64,000 nucleotides of DNA from positions 12,569,658 to 12,633,657 of the forward strand of contig CM030704.1 of NCBI GenBank assembly GCA_017979445.1. The letters run 5' to 3'. The notes beneath the pieces are model-generated. The model saw only the letters and a program-made list of their open reading frames with translations. It made no database searches and was not told the DNA's origin. The position numbers were made by a program, and so were the translations under genes. Positions 22,479 through 34,447 of the stretch are shown here, in pieces (position 1 is the first letter of the stretch; the number at the start of each line of letters is the position of its first letter). This DNA is from Akebia trifoliata. Taxonomy: Eukaryota > Streptophyta > Magnoliopsida > Ranunculales > Lardizabalaceae.

Positions 22479-22690
22479 CTAGAGGTTGGCTCAGTGCCAA
22501 TTTCGAATCCAATAAGCGGTGAGAGTCCATAAGTTGTGTGTTCAATACCCATTATGAGCAGTGGCTCCTCGAGCCTACCGACAAGGGCGTACCCCCACTT
22601 ACTGGTGCGTGTGATGTTCGGACATTGCACATGCCCCGGAAGAGGGACGTCCCTCTTCTTTGAAGAATAAATGGGTGAAAGGTCCATTGT
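22479..22690 (+). mobile_element. tRNA-derived SINE, third family
   Basis: Box A TTGGCTCAGTGC (22486-22497) and a box B-like GTGTTCAATACCC (22538-22550), then a GC-richer body with CCTACCGACAAGGGCGTACC and an AT-rich tail. Short ORFs across it are spurious. Confidence 0.55.
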
Positions 22691-22739
22691 AACATAACAT
22701 AAACCATATTAGAATAAGTACATATTCTAAAGAAGATGT

Positions 22740-23480
22740 GCATTTTTTATTTTACTTTTTTGGATAGGTAAAGGTGAAGTTGGTTCAAGGGGGCAAGGGG
22801 GGATTTGAACCTAGTATGTGGGAACATCATTCTACATGTGACTATAGGGCAAACTTAAAATATACTTCTGTTATTCTCAGCTTAAATAAATGAATCATGT
22901 AGACACATTGCCTTAGCTTAACATAACAACCTCCTAGTCTTTCAAACAAGAATACCACTTACATTAAGTGGCTACACATAACAACCTCATAGAGTTAAAA
23001 AGAAAAAAAAAATTCAACACCACTTGGCTCAAGCACAGTTTCTAGATAATAAAATAATGGTGTTCCAATCCATGTTATGATATTGATATGCATAGCAAAT
23101 CATTGGACTGAGTAGAGTGGATCATACTTATGGGAAATGACACAAGTTATTTTCACTCCAAGGAAAATTAGGGGAGTGTGGTAATTGATTAAAAAACTTC
23201 CAAAAACAAGTCATTAAAAAAATTAAATAAATAAGACTTCCAAGTCAGGTGACTTCAAAATGAGTTCATGACTTAAATCCAACAACTCTTGTTTGCTTTC
23301 CATAACCACCACGATGAAAGTACTAAGATGACATAATAATGGAAAAAAATTGTATTTAGTCCAAACTTGCTATCTGCTCATTCGGTCAGAATAAAATAGT
23401 TATTTAATCCCTTGTTTTTATGTTGTTTTACATTTTCTTTCCCTTTCCTCATTACATATTATTGTCTTTCTCTGAAAAAA
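22740..23480. other. Unassigned AT-rich sequence
   Basis: A box B-like AGGTTCAAATCCC (minus strand, about 22800) lacks a convincing box A. Otherwise nothing is recognised until the copia LTR end. Confidence 0.3.
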
Positions 23481-23657
23481 ATTTATTAAGCAGAAGGATT
23501 GGGAAGGAATATACTTGTTAAATAAGTTTGTTTTGAGGCTATGTCCTTTTTTGGTCTTTTCACTTTACTTTTATTATGTAATCATTATATAGTCTAATTA
23601 GGGGTAATCAATAGATTAAATTTTTTCCCTTAATCTTCTTTTCTCTAAACACGAACT
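23480..23657 (+). mobile_element. 3' end of a copia-type LTR
   Basis: Placed by the PBS that follows it at 23658. The 5' boundary of this LTR is not visible. Confidence 0.4.
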
Positions 23658-23669
23658 TGGTATTAGAGC
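23658..23669 (+). other. Copia primer-binding site (initiator Met tRNA)
   Basis: TGGTATTAGAGC, one mismatch from the usual TGGTATCAGAGC of plant copia elements. A leader of about 400 bp follows, without a usable gag. Confidence 0.55.
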
Positions 23670-24065
23670 CTCCCTCTACCTCCATCGACCTTCCACTCCT
23701 TCTACGATCAACTTCGTCGAACTATTCTCTCTTAAACAACACTCTACACTTTTAGTTTTTCAATTCTTATCACCCCTGTGGGGGTTATCTGTCGAAAAAC
23801 ACCCTAATCGCGTCATGCGATAGAGAGTTAAGACCTGTTAGGAGCTTGCGATCAGACTGTATTCATAGCAGTGATGCTGTATTCACAACAGTGATGCTGG
23901 TTAGGACCTACGACACCCACGATGGCCTTGTTCAAGTCTTACGACACCCAAAATAGTAGTTTCAAGGTTTTCAACAACAAATGTTATACTCCTTAGAAAC
24001 CATGAAAATATGAGAAAGGTTGACTTGAGAAATGGCGAGGCTATAAGTTGGTATATTCATAATTG

Positions 24066-25400
24066 ATGAGTGTCTCCAAACACTCAATTATACACACATT
24101 TTTCGGATATTTATCTTGATTTTTGTACCTATTTTTCCATATTAAGGTAATAATCATGATAAGTCTCAAAACACCATGTTGCATGTTAATTAGGCTTAAA
24201 TATATATAAATAAATTTATTTACTAGATAAATCTAATTACGTGTGTTTCTTGTGCAGAAAATCAACAATTTAGAATCAAAATCTCAAGACAAAAGCATTT
24301 GGGCCCACTTTGGAATGCCCTAATCCTTTGGAATGTCATAATCCTTAACTCATTCTCCTCTTTTGTCTTTTTGTGCAAATAAAAGTAAAGGCTACTTTTA
24401 GACTCTTCTACACACATTTTTCTCTATAAATAGAGTCTCAAACTCTAGAGAAAGGGTCCCATCTTGGTTCTCTTATCCAAGACTACTTTAATCTAAGGCT
24501 CTTAGCCTATTATTTTATTTTTTGTATTTTCATTTTCTAGTTATTTTCTTTTGGCTAAATAGTCTTGTAAGAAGTAGAAGAAGAAGAAGAAGAAGTTGTA
24601 AGTTTCTCCATGAAATGAAGAAAAGTTATTTCATCTCTTATCTTCCCTCTCTTGCAATGACATTAAGGTAAGTTCCCCTCCATTGGAGAGTGAAAAGCCT
24701 AGAGCAAGTTCTTGTGTTATTTCTAATTTCATGCCTTTCTTTTATTTAAAATGCTTATGAGTTCTCTTTAAGTTTCTTGCACTTTTTATTCTTAATATAG
24801 ATACTTTATGCTTAGATTAGATCAAGATAAAGTATACTTAAACTAGATAATTGGTAGTAGGAAGTTTTCAAAGAATTCTATTTTGGTTATGTTCCCTTAT
24901 TTCATTTCATTTGCAAAACTTTCCGATCTAAGAAGCTAATACCAAGCCCTTACGATTGTTTTATAAAAATGCTAGAAACTAAGAATTGCTCATCAATATG
25001 TTCTAGGTAGATCCACCTCCAATGGTGTTTTAATTTCATAAGTTTACTTGCTTTTAATTTCATTTACTTTAGTTTATTTTCTAGCAATTTTACATCTTCT
25101 TATAAGTTCAAAAATACAAAAAAAAATAAAAAATTGTTTTAATTCCTTTTAGTTAATTTGAATTTTATCTTCTTAGCTTAACTTTATTCCTCCTTTCTCT
25201 TGGGTTCGATCCCCTACTTGCCCCACAAGTAAGGTAAAAATAAGATTATTATTAACTCCGGTGATAAGAACAACGATAATCTCATCAATAATCGCCCCTA
25301 TCGAGTCATCATTCAGAGAACCTACCCCATTCAAGTTCATAAATGTGGTGGTTGACAATCAACCAACAAAGGACACAGGTTCAATTGATAATTAAGGATC
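24066..25400 (+). mobile_element. LTR-like repeat of unassigned family
   Basis: Starts near TGATGAGTGTCTCCAAACAC. It has a TATA box (TATAAATA, 24425-24432) and a GGGTTCGATCCC phrase at about 25202, as in long LTRs of some plant gypsy elements. No TSD or PBS found. An (AGA)n run lies at about 24571-24593. Confidence 0.35.
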
Positions 25401-27313
25401 ATTCCCCCAGTCAAATCTTTGGAGATCCTCACATAGGTGTGTAAAATTCACAGCAACTAGATGCGTTCTCTCATGAGTCCAAAAACTCTCAAATTGGTCA
25501 TTATTGGTAAAATCAAGTTTTTATAACTCTTTAACCCTGTGTTTTTTAGTCATATATGAGGTTTAGACCTCATTTTTGTGAATTTTTTTAGAAATTTTCA
25601 CGTTGTTGGAGTCAATGTAGCCACATTATCCAAAAATTTTGTCTTATTTCAAGAATATGTTATTTATTGGTAAATTTGTGTACTTGTATCCTCACACTAT
25701 TTTTAAAATGAGTCTACTTATGGATGATGGAGTAGCCTTCCATCAACAATTGCCCCTGTAAACGTACACACGTTGGAAAATTTTTGACTTTCGATTTTTA
25801 CACCGAATTTAAACATCTAGTGTAAAAACCTTTGTTATTGCTTCTTTAATATATTTGAAGAACTTAAAGCCTCTTTACTCCCATTCACAAATTGACAAGA
25901 TGCTCGTGTGCACCATAAAACTCCGTTGGTCCACCAAAATTGTGACACTATCAACAAATAGTTGAGTTCTTAGACTCATTCATTGATTTTATAGTCAAAC
26001 TTGAGGTTATGATCTCTTTTGATGAAAAATTTCCTATAAGAAAATTTTTCATGTCATTTTTGGCAATTTTGAAAATTTTGCTGAAACTTGAGCAATCATG
26101 GAACTTGTGGCTATTGGTAGATTTGGGTTCTTAGACCCTTCCTAAGTTCATTCTCGAGCTTACATCGCTTTCATTGCTCAATTTTAGCGTATTTCCTCTC
26201 ATTTCAATTTTTGAAAATCTCACAAATTGGCACAATTTTATTTAATTTTTCGAGATTTATTGAAAGTGAGTTGATGCAAGTCCATAGCATTTTATGTATG
26301 TTGACATCATGGAAAAAAAAATTGTAAAATTTTTTTCCAACATTTTCCAAAAATCGGTGGCACCCATGGGAACATGACCCAAAACTGTTGGGACCGGTAG
26401 AGACATTAAAAAAAATTAAAAAACTAAATTTTTTTCTTTTGTTTCTTCACGTGCTTTGTTCGCCTTTTGAGCTCCCAATCTTAATTTTTCTTCATTTATT
26501 TCTCATATTTAAATTAATTGGTGAGCATAATGGCCAATTGTGGTCCCATGGTACAATCCATGTGATATTAAGCTACCTCGTGTGAATGATCTTTATTTTT
26601 CAAACTTAATTCCTCACACGATTATCATGCTAACTATTATGATAATTATTTGTATATCATTATTATCATAGTAGCATATCATGCCAATGCTTTCATTAGT
26701 AAAATCATTTTGGCATTTATTTTGTTTCATACAATTGTTCTTAATAGTAAAATATTTTGTCTATGTTGCGTGTGCACTTGATTAATTATTTGCATATCAT
26801 TTATTTTATGCACATACATATGCATGTTCTAACACTGTTCTACTTAGTTATATATATATTTTTTTCTGTGTTATTTAACATGTCATGCCTATGCTTAATA
26901 GTTATATTATATTTGGCATGTCCATGTCTTGCTTTCGCTATGCATATTACTCTAATAGTTAAATATATTGTTTGCATGTCTATTATTTTTCTCCTATGGT
27001 TATGGGTAAATATCTTGTATCAACATTGAGTTGATTACACCTTTTATCAAATATTAACAAAAATGGGGAGAATGTAGTTTTCAACTGTGTATATTGTCCC
27101 AATTGCATCCTATAAGTAAGTAATTCAGGGGGAGCAATACTTAAGGGGAAGCAAAGCAGTTAGAATCTTAGGTTTTTATATTTAAACACTCTTGTAAAAT
27201 TCTAATCGGGTGTAAGTTGTGTTGGTCATTCTGGGATGTTTCCCAATCTATTTGGTCTAGATTCTAATCGGATGTAAGGTCTGTTGGTCATTGTGTTGGT
27301 CATTTTGGGAGAT
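25400..27313. other. Degenerate retrotransposon interior, probably the 3' part of a copia element
   Basis: No long ORF. Purine runs AGGGGGAGCAA (about 27128) and AAGGGGAAGCAAAG (about 27142) lie upstream of the LTR at 27314, like the multiple polypurine tracts of Sire-type copia elements. Confidence 0.35.
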
Positions 27314-28700
27314 TGTTAGTTCCATATTTTGTCAATCTTGAGACATATGTTGAGTGCCAGATCAATTTTTCATTAAAGACATGTAAAGGTTCCGATAAAT
27401 CTACTCAACCACATGTACCTCGACAAAAAGCTCTAATGTGTGTGCAGAAAGTATAAAAGGTAATGAGACCACCTAAGACTATTCCCCAACACTTGGAAGA
27501 TTGATAAGTCGACTCGAAGTGATTACGAAAACACTTTTCTCAACCTGTTCACTCATCGGACTTTTCGGGAATTGAAAATGATCACATAGGGGACATTAGA
27601 AATTTGACCACCCTAAGACCATCCTCTATCCATGGTAATTTTTTAAAGATATTATATAGGTAAAAGCTACCATACCTCCAAACTGTTCCATCGTTGGACT
27701 TCCTAAAAGCTCATTTTGACCTAAAATGTCAAAAGGGTATTTTGGTCATTTCACCTACTTGTGCCATTGTCTACCCCTTGGTGGCAGTTTGGTGATGTTC
27801 TGCATAATAAGATCTATTAAATCATTGAACGGTATGGCAATTGGAGTTACCATTTGAAAGTTTTGGCCGAGATACTCCTCAATGGCATTTTTCATACTTT
27901 TCCAAGTAGCATTGTTCACAAATTAGGTGCCATCGATAGTAACTGGCTTATGGAAACCGGTGGCAACATTTTTTACCACCAGTAGAGCCGTTGGTTGCTT
28001 GGAAATTACTTATAAATAAGTATTTTTGCTCATTTTGAAAATGGTTCCAAATCTAGAGAAAACCCACATTGATTTCTCATCCTCTCCAAGTTTTCTCAAG
28101 CCAAGGGAGGCTCCATAGTTAGTTTAAAACACATTCAACCCAAGCCTCTCCCATTGTTGAATCCCTTCATCCATCTACCCTTACTTGCACACATATTGGT
28201 AAATCTCAAGGAGTTTGGAGCATCCACTTGAAGCAATGAGCACATTTAGACAAAGATGACACTCTCAAGGACGTGAAGAACTCAAAGTACCATATTAGTA
28301 AATTGATCCATTGAGTCTAGTCCTTGTGATTATTTTTGTTATTTTCTTTTATTAACAAAAAGGGTTAGTGGTTCCTCATCAAAATCAAACTCTTGAGAAG
28401 AGTTGAGTAACATAGAGTTTCAGTGAGGTGCTACCTCTCTCTTGAACAAGAAGGTTAAGGGATTCAACAGACGGAAAAATTCCATTTCGGGAGCATGCAG
28501 TTATCTTGATCTTAAGGTTTTTATAATTTGTCCTATGTATAAAAATTTTGTGTAAGGTTTTGTGAACCATAAACTTCTATTGATAGTGGAACCCAAGGCC
28601 TTAGTAAAAAACGGGATGAACTGAAGAACCGGAGCAAGCTCACAAGGGAACCTAATGGTTTAGAATCAATTTTCGATACGAATTAATGGATAAATAGCAA
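27314..28700 (+). mobile_element. Copia (Sire-like) LTR, 5' part
   Basis: Starts TGTTAGTTCC right after the purine-rich TTTTGGGAGAT. A candidate TATA box CTTATAAATAAG is at about 28009. The LTR has no visible CA end before the LINE; its 3' part seems to resume beyond the LINE and to end at 36281. Confidence 0.5.
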
Positions 28701-28736
28701 GCTCTCAAGGGTAACAAGAAACCGAAGACATCCTAG

Positions 28737-30062
28737 GTGGATGAAGTCGAAGATGTGGAGTTGATTGGAGGAGAAACATCCACTGTAAGCAGCGATGGAG
28801 TTCGTTGGTCTAGCTTTGATGGAATCAAGGTAACCTCAAAGTCTAAAGAGGGTAAACTAACAGGAAAAGTAGGAGGGAGTAAACATGGTGGTCCCACAAA
28901 GGTAAACCTTAGTCAGAGAATTACCAAGGGCGTTGGCAAGGTAGATGTCGACAAAGTGTTTAACAAAAAACCCCTTAATGCCAACTTTAAAAGCAAACAT
29001 GGAAATCAGTCCATAGATGGTACAACTGGGGTGGGGACTACCAAAGGAGCTGGAGCTAAGACTTGGGCCAAGTTGTTCAACTCGAATGCTTCGGCTAAGA
29101 GCCTGAAGGGGATCCCCTATTTCAAACCTTCAAGGAAAGGGAATAACCTTCTCATTAACTGGCCTGAGGATGTTCTGGAGGAAGGAATATCAAAATGGGA
29201 CAAATGTATGTTAGGGTACTTCTTTAATGCCAAGATTCCCTTCTTGTTAGTCAAGAATACTATTAGTTCATTATGGAAAGTTAATGGGGCTTTGGAAGTG
29301 TTGTTTGATGACAATAGGCTTTTCTTTTTTAAGTTTGGAGAGGAAGATGAGCTCATGGAGATTTTGGAGAAAAGGTCATGGTTTGTGGGAGGGAAACTTA
29401 TGGTAGTCAAGAGGTGGGGTCCTATAGTGGAGTTGGAAAAAAGAGAAGAATCCTCTATTCCATTGTGGATTAAGCTGTACAACTTACCAAAACAATTCTG
29501 GACTCTAAGAGGATTGGGAGATGTTGCTAGTGGAGTAGGGAAGCCGTTATATATGGACAATGCCACTGATGAGGGTAGCAGGCTATCCTTTGCCAGGGTA
29601 TGTGTCGAGGTTAAAGCTGACTCGGAACTACCAAGAGCTCTCAAGGTTAAAATCCAAGATGAAGTCAAAGCTGAAGTCAAAGTAGAATATGACTGGTATT
29701 CTCCAAGGTATAGTACTTACATAACCTTTGGGCACTCTGATGCGAGATGCACTAGGAAAACTGCACAAGTAGATACGAACAAGGCCTCTCCAAGAAGCAA
29801 TTCAGCTGAAGATGACCATTTGGACAAAAAAGTTGAAGGCCAAGTAGACAAAGAGAGGTGGACTGATGTTCAAAACTGTAAGATAAACCCAACCAAAGCT
29901 CCTAGCATTAACATTGAAGGTGGAATTCATAAAGAAGCTTCCACTACCCTTGCTGCTAGCTTAGAGGAAAATGTGGAGGACTTAGAAGATGACACTATGG
30001 AATGGAACAAGGGAGGAGAAGAGGAGGGGGGTGCTCCAACAATATTGATCCAAAACTCTTAG
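28737..30062 (+). CDS. LINE ORF1 protein (DUF4283), truncated at its C-terminus
   Basis: A 441-codon open frame. Residues 1-120 are Lys/Gly-rich. About 137-280 is a DUF4283 domain (LLINWPEDVLEEG.., WFVGGKLMVVKRW, SSIPLWIKLYNLP), the nucleic-acid-binding core of plant L1 ORF1. A zinc knuckle should follow (usual pattern CxxCxxFGHxxxxC); here YSTYITFGHSDARC (326-339) keeps the FGH and last Cys but has lost the first two. The frame stops at 30060, but homologous ORF1 text (RNANRFQALSG, about 30180-30220) goes on in another frame, so the true C-terminus is cut off by frameshift and stops. It would bind element RNA. Likely inactive. Confidence 0.8.
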   Translation: MDEVEDVELIGGETSTVSSDGVRWSSFDGIKVTSKSKEGKLTGKVGGSKHGGPTKVNLSQRITKGVGKVDVDKVFNKKPLNANFKSKHGNQSIDGTTGVGTTKGAGAKTWAKLFNSNASAKSLKGIPYFKPSRKGNNLLINWPEDVLEEGISKWDKCMLGYFFNAKIPFLLVKNTISSLWKVNGALEVLFDDNRLFFFKFGEEDELMEILEKRSWFVGGKLMVVKRWGPIVELEKREESSIPLWIKLYNLPKQFWTLRGLGDVASGVGKPLYMDNATDEGSRLSFARVCVEVKADSELPRALKVKIQDEVKAEVKVEYDWYSPRYSTYITFGHSDARCTRKTAQVDTNKASPRSNSAEDDHLDKKVEGQVDKERWTDVQNCKINPTKAPSINIEGGIHKEASTTLAASLEENVEDLEDDTMEWNKGGEEEGGAPTILIQNS

Positions 30063-30375
30063 AGTTGTTGAATAAAGGAGCCCTCCGTTCTAACCTCAAG
30101 ACTCCAGTAGGGTAAAACACTGGTAGAGCTGGAAGTTCAGGATCTCTCAGGAAGAGAAACAAGAAGAACAAGCCAAGCCGCAATGCTAATAGATTCCAAG
30201 CCCTATCAGGTACCTTACCTGAACAAGGAGAAGGGAATGAGGTTACTACAATAACTTCTGCTGTGGTTATAGCAATTAGCCCAACCAAGTCAGGAGTAAA
30301 CTTTCAAAACTCGAAGAAAGAGATGTTTCAACCATAGACAGTTGTAAGTGGGGAAGGAACTAAGTCTAGTTCCTA

Positions 30376-33300
30376 ATGATCATAGCCATTTAGAATTTAA
30401 GGGGGTTAAATAACCCTAACAAACACAAAGAGGTAAGAGACCTCATCAAGGTGAATAAGTTAGTAATTGTTGGATTAATTGAAACTAGAGTCTGTAGTCA
30501 AAATGCTGATAGTATCATAAAGAGGGTGTGCCCTTCTTGGAGGAGGTTAGATAACTATGATAGAGTTGTGAATGGTAGGATATGGATTTGCTGGGATCTT
30601 ATGGTAGTGAATGTGATATTGGTGAGCAAAACAGATCAGAGAATTCATGTGCTGGTGAACTCTAAATAGAGCAATGACTATGGGAATCTATGGGAGGATT
30701 TAGTTGAGACAACTCAAGTGATGAAGATGTCGTGGGTTCTAGCAGGAGATGTAAAAAATCAATCGAAAAAAATAGGAGGAAAGAAAGTTAATCTAGCTGC
30801 CACGAAAGAATTCTCGAATTACTTGGATAACAACTGTCTTATGGATATCAAATCCTTCGAAGCCAAGTACACATGGAACAATAAGCAAAATTCGGGGATA
30901 ATTTGGTACAAGCTTGATAAGATTCTAGCCAACTCAAAATGGGTGGACATCTTTAATGAATCTTAGGGGCTGATTCTTCCTAGTGGGCTGCCGGACCATA
31001 GTCCATGCATTGTGAAGACTAACACCCATTCCTATGGGGGCAAAAAACCTTTCAAATTTTTTAATCATTGGGCTGAAGAAAAAGATTTCTTTGAAGTAGT
31101 TAGGGAAGGCCACCCATTGTATAGGCTCATGATGAAGCTAAAGGTTATCAAGAATATGTTACAGGCTTGGAACAGGAAAAAGATGGAAACTAGTAACACT
31201 ATTCTCAATGAAGCAAAAAAAGCAAACTCGTTTTGGTCCAGCGCACAACACAAGCTAACCTGAGAGTTAATGGCCGTGCTCCTGAGGAGAGAAGATTGAC
31301 TAAGGTTTATGCTCAAGTCTTACAAATCCAAGAGGCTGAACTACAACAGAAATCCAAAATTAATTGGTTGAAGCTAGGAGACAGAAACAATGCCTTTTTC
31401 CATCACTCGGTCAAAGCTCGTAGATCAAGGAACATGATTTCTAGCTTCTTAGACAATGATGGATATTTGCTCTTTATAGGAGAAGAAGTGGAATTAGAGG
31501 TGGTCAATCATTTCAAGAACTCAATGGGCACTTCCAAGCAGTCCAAGATGATAGGGATTTACTAAGGTTAGCCATGTCATCCAGCTCAATAGTGAAGATC
31601 AAAACTTCCTTGTAGATGAAATCTGAAATGAGGAAATTCATCAGGCTCTCTTCAACATGGATCCTACCAAGGCCCCTGGCCTAGATGGGGCCTTTAGCAA
31701 AAGTCTTGGGAGATCATCAAGCATGATTTACTTAAGGCAATCAAGTATTTCTTTTGAAGTAGCAACCTTCTCAAGGAGACAAATACTACAACCATTTCTC
31801 TAGTCGCTAAGATGGACAAGCCTTTGATTATTTTAGATTATAGACCTATTTCCTATTGTAACATAATTTACAAATAATTGTTAAAGTTATTACTAACAGA
31901 ATTAGACAAGTCACTCATAAGCTCATAAGATTGAACCAATCTGCCTTCATCAAAGGGCGTAGCATAGCAAACAACATCTTACTTGCTCATAAACTTATCA
32001 AGAATTACCTCAGAAAGAACACCAGCCCAAGAGGGATAGTTAAAATGGACCTAAGGAAAGCATTTGACACTGTGGAGGAAGCTAGTATCATTGCCTTCAA
32101 GTTTCCCCAGAAGATCATCGAATGAATTCTTAAATACTTTTCGAGTGTCTCCTACGGCATCTCTCTCAATGGCTCCTATGTTGGTTGATTTGATGGTAAG
32201 AGAGGGTTGAGACAAGGGGACCCACTGTCACCTTACCTTCTTGTGTTGGTCATGAAGGTTTTGAATCCGTTATTCCTAAAGCAAATTAAGCTTGGTCAGT
32301 TTAATTTCCACTCCAGGTATAAGAAGCATATCATTTCCCATCTTTGTTTTGCTAATGACCTTCTAATCTTCTCCAAAGGGAACCGCAAAAGTGTATTAGC
32401 TATTCAAAATGTCTTTGAGGGCTTTAGAGAACTCATTGGATTAGAAGTCAACCTTGATAAAAGTACAATTTTCATGGCAGGTAATAACAAAGGCTTGACT
32501 AGTGATTTTTCATCAATCCTAGAAATTAGAAAAGACAACTTGCTTGTTAGATACTTGGGCCTCTCCCTTCTTTCTTCAAGACTTTCCTTTAGGGACTATT
32601 CCCCTCTAGTTTAGAAGATGACTAAGAAGGTTAATTCTTGGAAGGGAAGATTTCTTTCATATGCGGGCAAGTTGGAGCTTGTGAAGTCCACCCTCCTAAG
32701 TATTAAAGTCTTTTGGTGCAATTGTTTTATTATTCGATCCATTGTTATTAAGAAAATAGAGAGTGTGTGCTAGATTCTTTTTGTCTGGTTCGGACAATCA
32801 CAAGAGCAATAGCTTGATCAGTTGGGAAAATAGCTCTAAACCATTCAAAGAAGGAGGCATGGGATTGAGGAGCATTTATGATTGGAATTCAACTATAATC
32901 TCTAGATTTGCTTGGATGATTGCTTCTAACAAAGACACGCTATGGAGCAGATGGGTAAAACATCAGCTTGTTAAAAATGAGAACTTCTGGACTTTCAAAA
33001 TTCCAAGGGAAGCATCATGGAGCTTAAGGAAAATTCTTAAAGCTAAGAAGTTAGCCTCAGACAACACGTTACACTTAATCAGCAATGGAAGATCTACTTC
33101 TTTGTGGGATAACCCATGGCACCCATCATGGATCTTAAATGTTGATTTTCTTGGAAAACAAACCCAAGATTCAATAGTTGGTCCTAAAGCAATAGTTTTA
33201 GCCATCATTAGAAATGGTAGATGGAGCATTCCTATGGGGAAGGAGTCCCATTTGTCTGATATTTCTTTCCTCCTTGGTCAAATTCCCATTCTTGATGGAG

Positions 33301-34420
33301 TTCCGGATCAAGTGATTTGGAAGGGTAATGCAGATGGCTTATACTCGGTTAGTTCAACGGTGAAATATTTATCTTCCCATTCTAGCTATCCTATTTGGGT
33401 GCACATGGTTTGGAATAACAACAACATTCCTAGACAAAGTTTTATAACATGGATTGTCTCCAAAGGTAGACTAAAAACTTTGAAGAAACTCAAGTCTTGG
33501 GGCTTAACTGTTGATGCGACTTGCTGGCTTTGTAGAACCCATGAAGAAAATACCAACCACATACTTAATGGTTGCGATTTTGCGAAATGGATATGGATCA
33601 AAATTCTTAAGAAGTGCCTAGTGAATAGAGTTGTTTGGGAGTGGGCTGATGAGGTTGAGTAGGCTTCCATAAGCTTTCAATGATATGCCCATATCCAAAG
33701 AATTAAGAAGGTGGCCATTTGTGCATTTATATACCCATGTGGAAGGAAATATGCAATAGAATCTACTAAGGCAGAATCAATGGCCCAGAACAAGTGCTTC
33801 AAAAAATTGTTGAAGATATTCAGATTTAGTTTGAGGATACCTTAAGCGAGATATAAGACTTTGACTACAATAGATCTTTCTTGCATGCTTGGGGTACCAA
33901 CGCTATATTTGTTCACAAACCTAGTGCTTTATGCTCTTGGTTGAAATCAAATAAATGAGTATTTTCTCTTAACGCTGATGGTTTATATACAGAAACTGGA
34001 TGAGACTATGAGATGGTCATTCGCGATCAAGATGGTGAGGTTGTGGCTATCTTAGTTGGATGTGAAGACCCAAAATTGGTTATATACCATGAGATGCAAG
34101 GTATTCTTCTTGGGTTAAAGTTTTCTAGATCCAAAGGATGCTCTAAAATCTTAGTTCAATCAGACCCCATTATGACAGTTAAGATTCTAAATGGCAGATA
34201 GAGCTCCCTTGGTATGTCCAATACTTGGTAGTGTCAATTAGGAGGCCGACTTCAATGTTGTTAGTTTCTTGCATGTATTTAGATAAGCGAACAAGGTGGT
34301 TGACTTCCTTGCATCATTTCTTCCTTCTTTGGGTTGTTCATAGATCACTTGTGGGTCTTCGACTACGCTTGTTTTTCTTCTTTCCCAGGATAAAAGAGGT
34401 TGTCTTTTCCTGAGGTTGTA
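30376..34420 (+). pseudogene. LINE ORF2 remnant: endonuclease, reverse transcriptase, RNase H
   Basis: It starts MIIAI, then a stop where Trp is usual, then NLRGLNNPNKHKEVRDL and GLIETRV of the exonuclease-endonuclease-phosphatase domain (to about 31010, LPDHSPC). The reverse transcriptase covers about 31640-32620: PTKAPGLDG, NQSAFIKGRSIANN, KMDLRKAFDTV, GLRQGDPLSPYL, then FAND at 32348-32359 where active enzymes have [YF]ADD. So one catalytic Asp is now Asn. A zinc-binding RVT domain follows (about 33300-33640; CWLC, NHILNGC). An RNase H-like part ends it (about 33970-34200; VIRDQDGEVV, ILVQSD). Many in-frame stops and frameshifts make it a pseudogene. Confidence 0.85.
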
Positions 34421-34447
34421 GCTAGTCTAGGTCTGGTGTTCGGTAGT

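Larger units (their letters stand above)
28600..34440 (+). mobile_element. Degenerate L1-type LINE
   Basis: ORF1 (DUF4283 plus degraded zinc knuckle) is followed by ORF2 with endonuclease, reverse transcriptase, zf-RVT and RNase H regions, in the order of plant L1 elements carrying RNase H. No poly-A tail is seen; both ends are approximate. It sits between two portions of a copia LTR, so it probably inserted there. Confidence 0.85.

Noticed and set aside
22747..22860. Possible fourth SINE (box B AGGTTCAAATCCC)
   Set aside because: No convincing box A at the right distance and no clear tail.
25190..25225. tRNA T-arm-like GGGTTCGATCCC
   Set aside because: No other tRNA arms nearby; such phrases occur near the ends of long plant LTRs.
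29117..29680. 187-codon antisense ORF
   Set aside because: Shadow of LINE ORF1 on the opposite strand.
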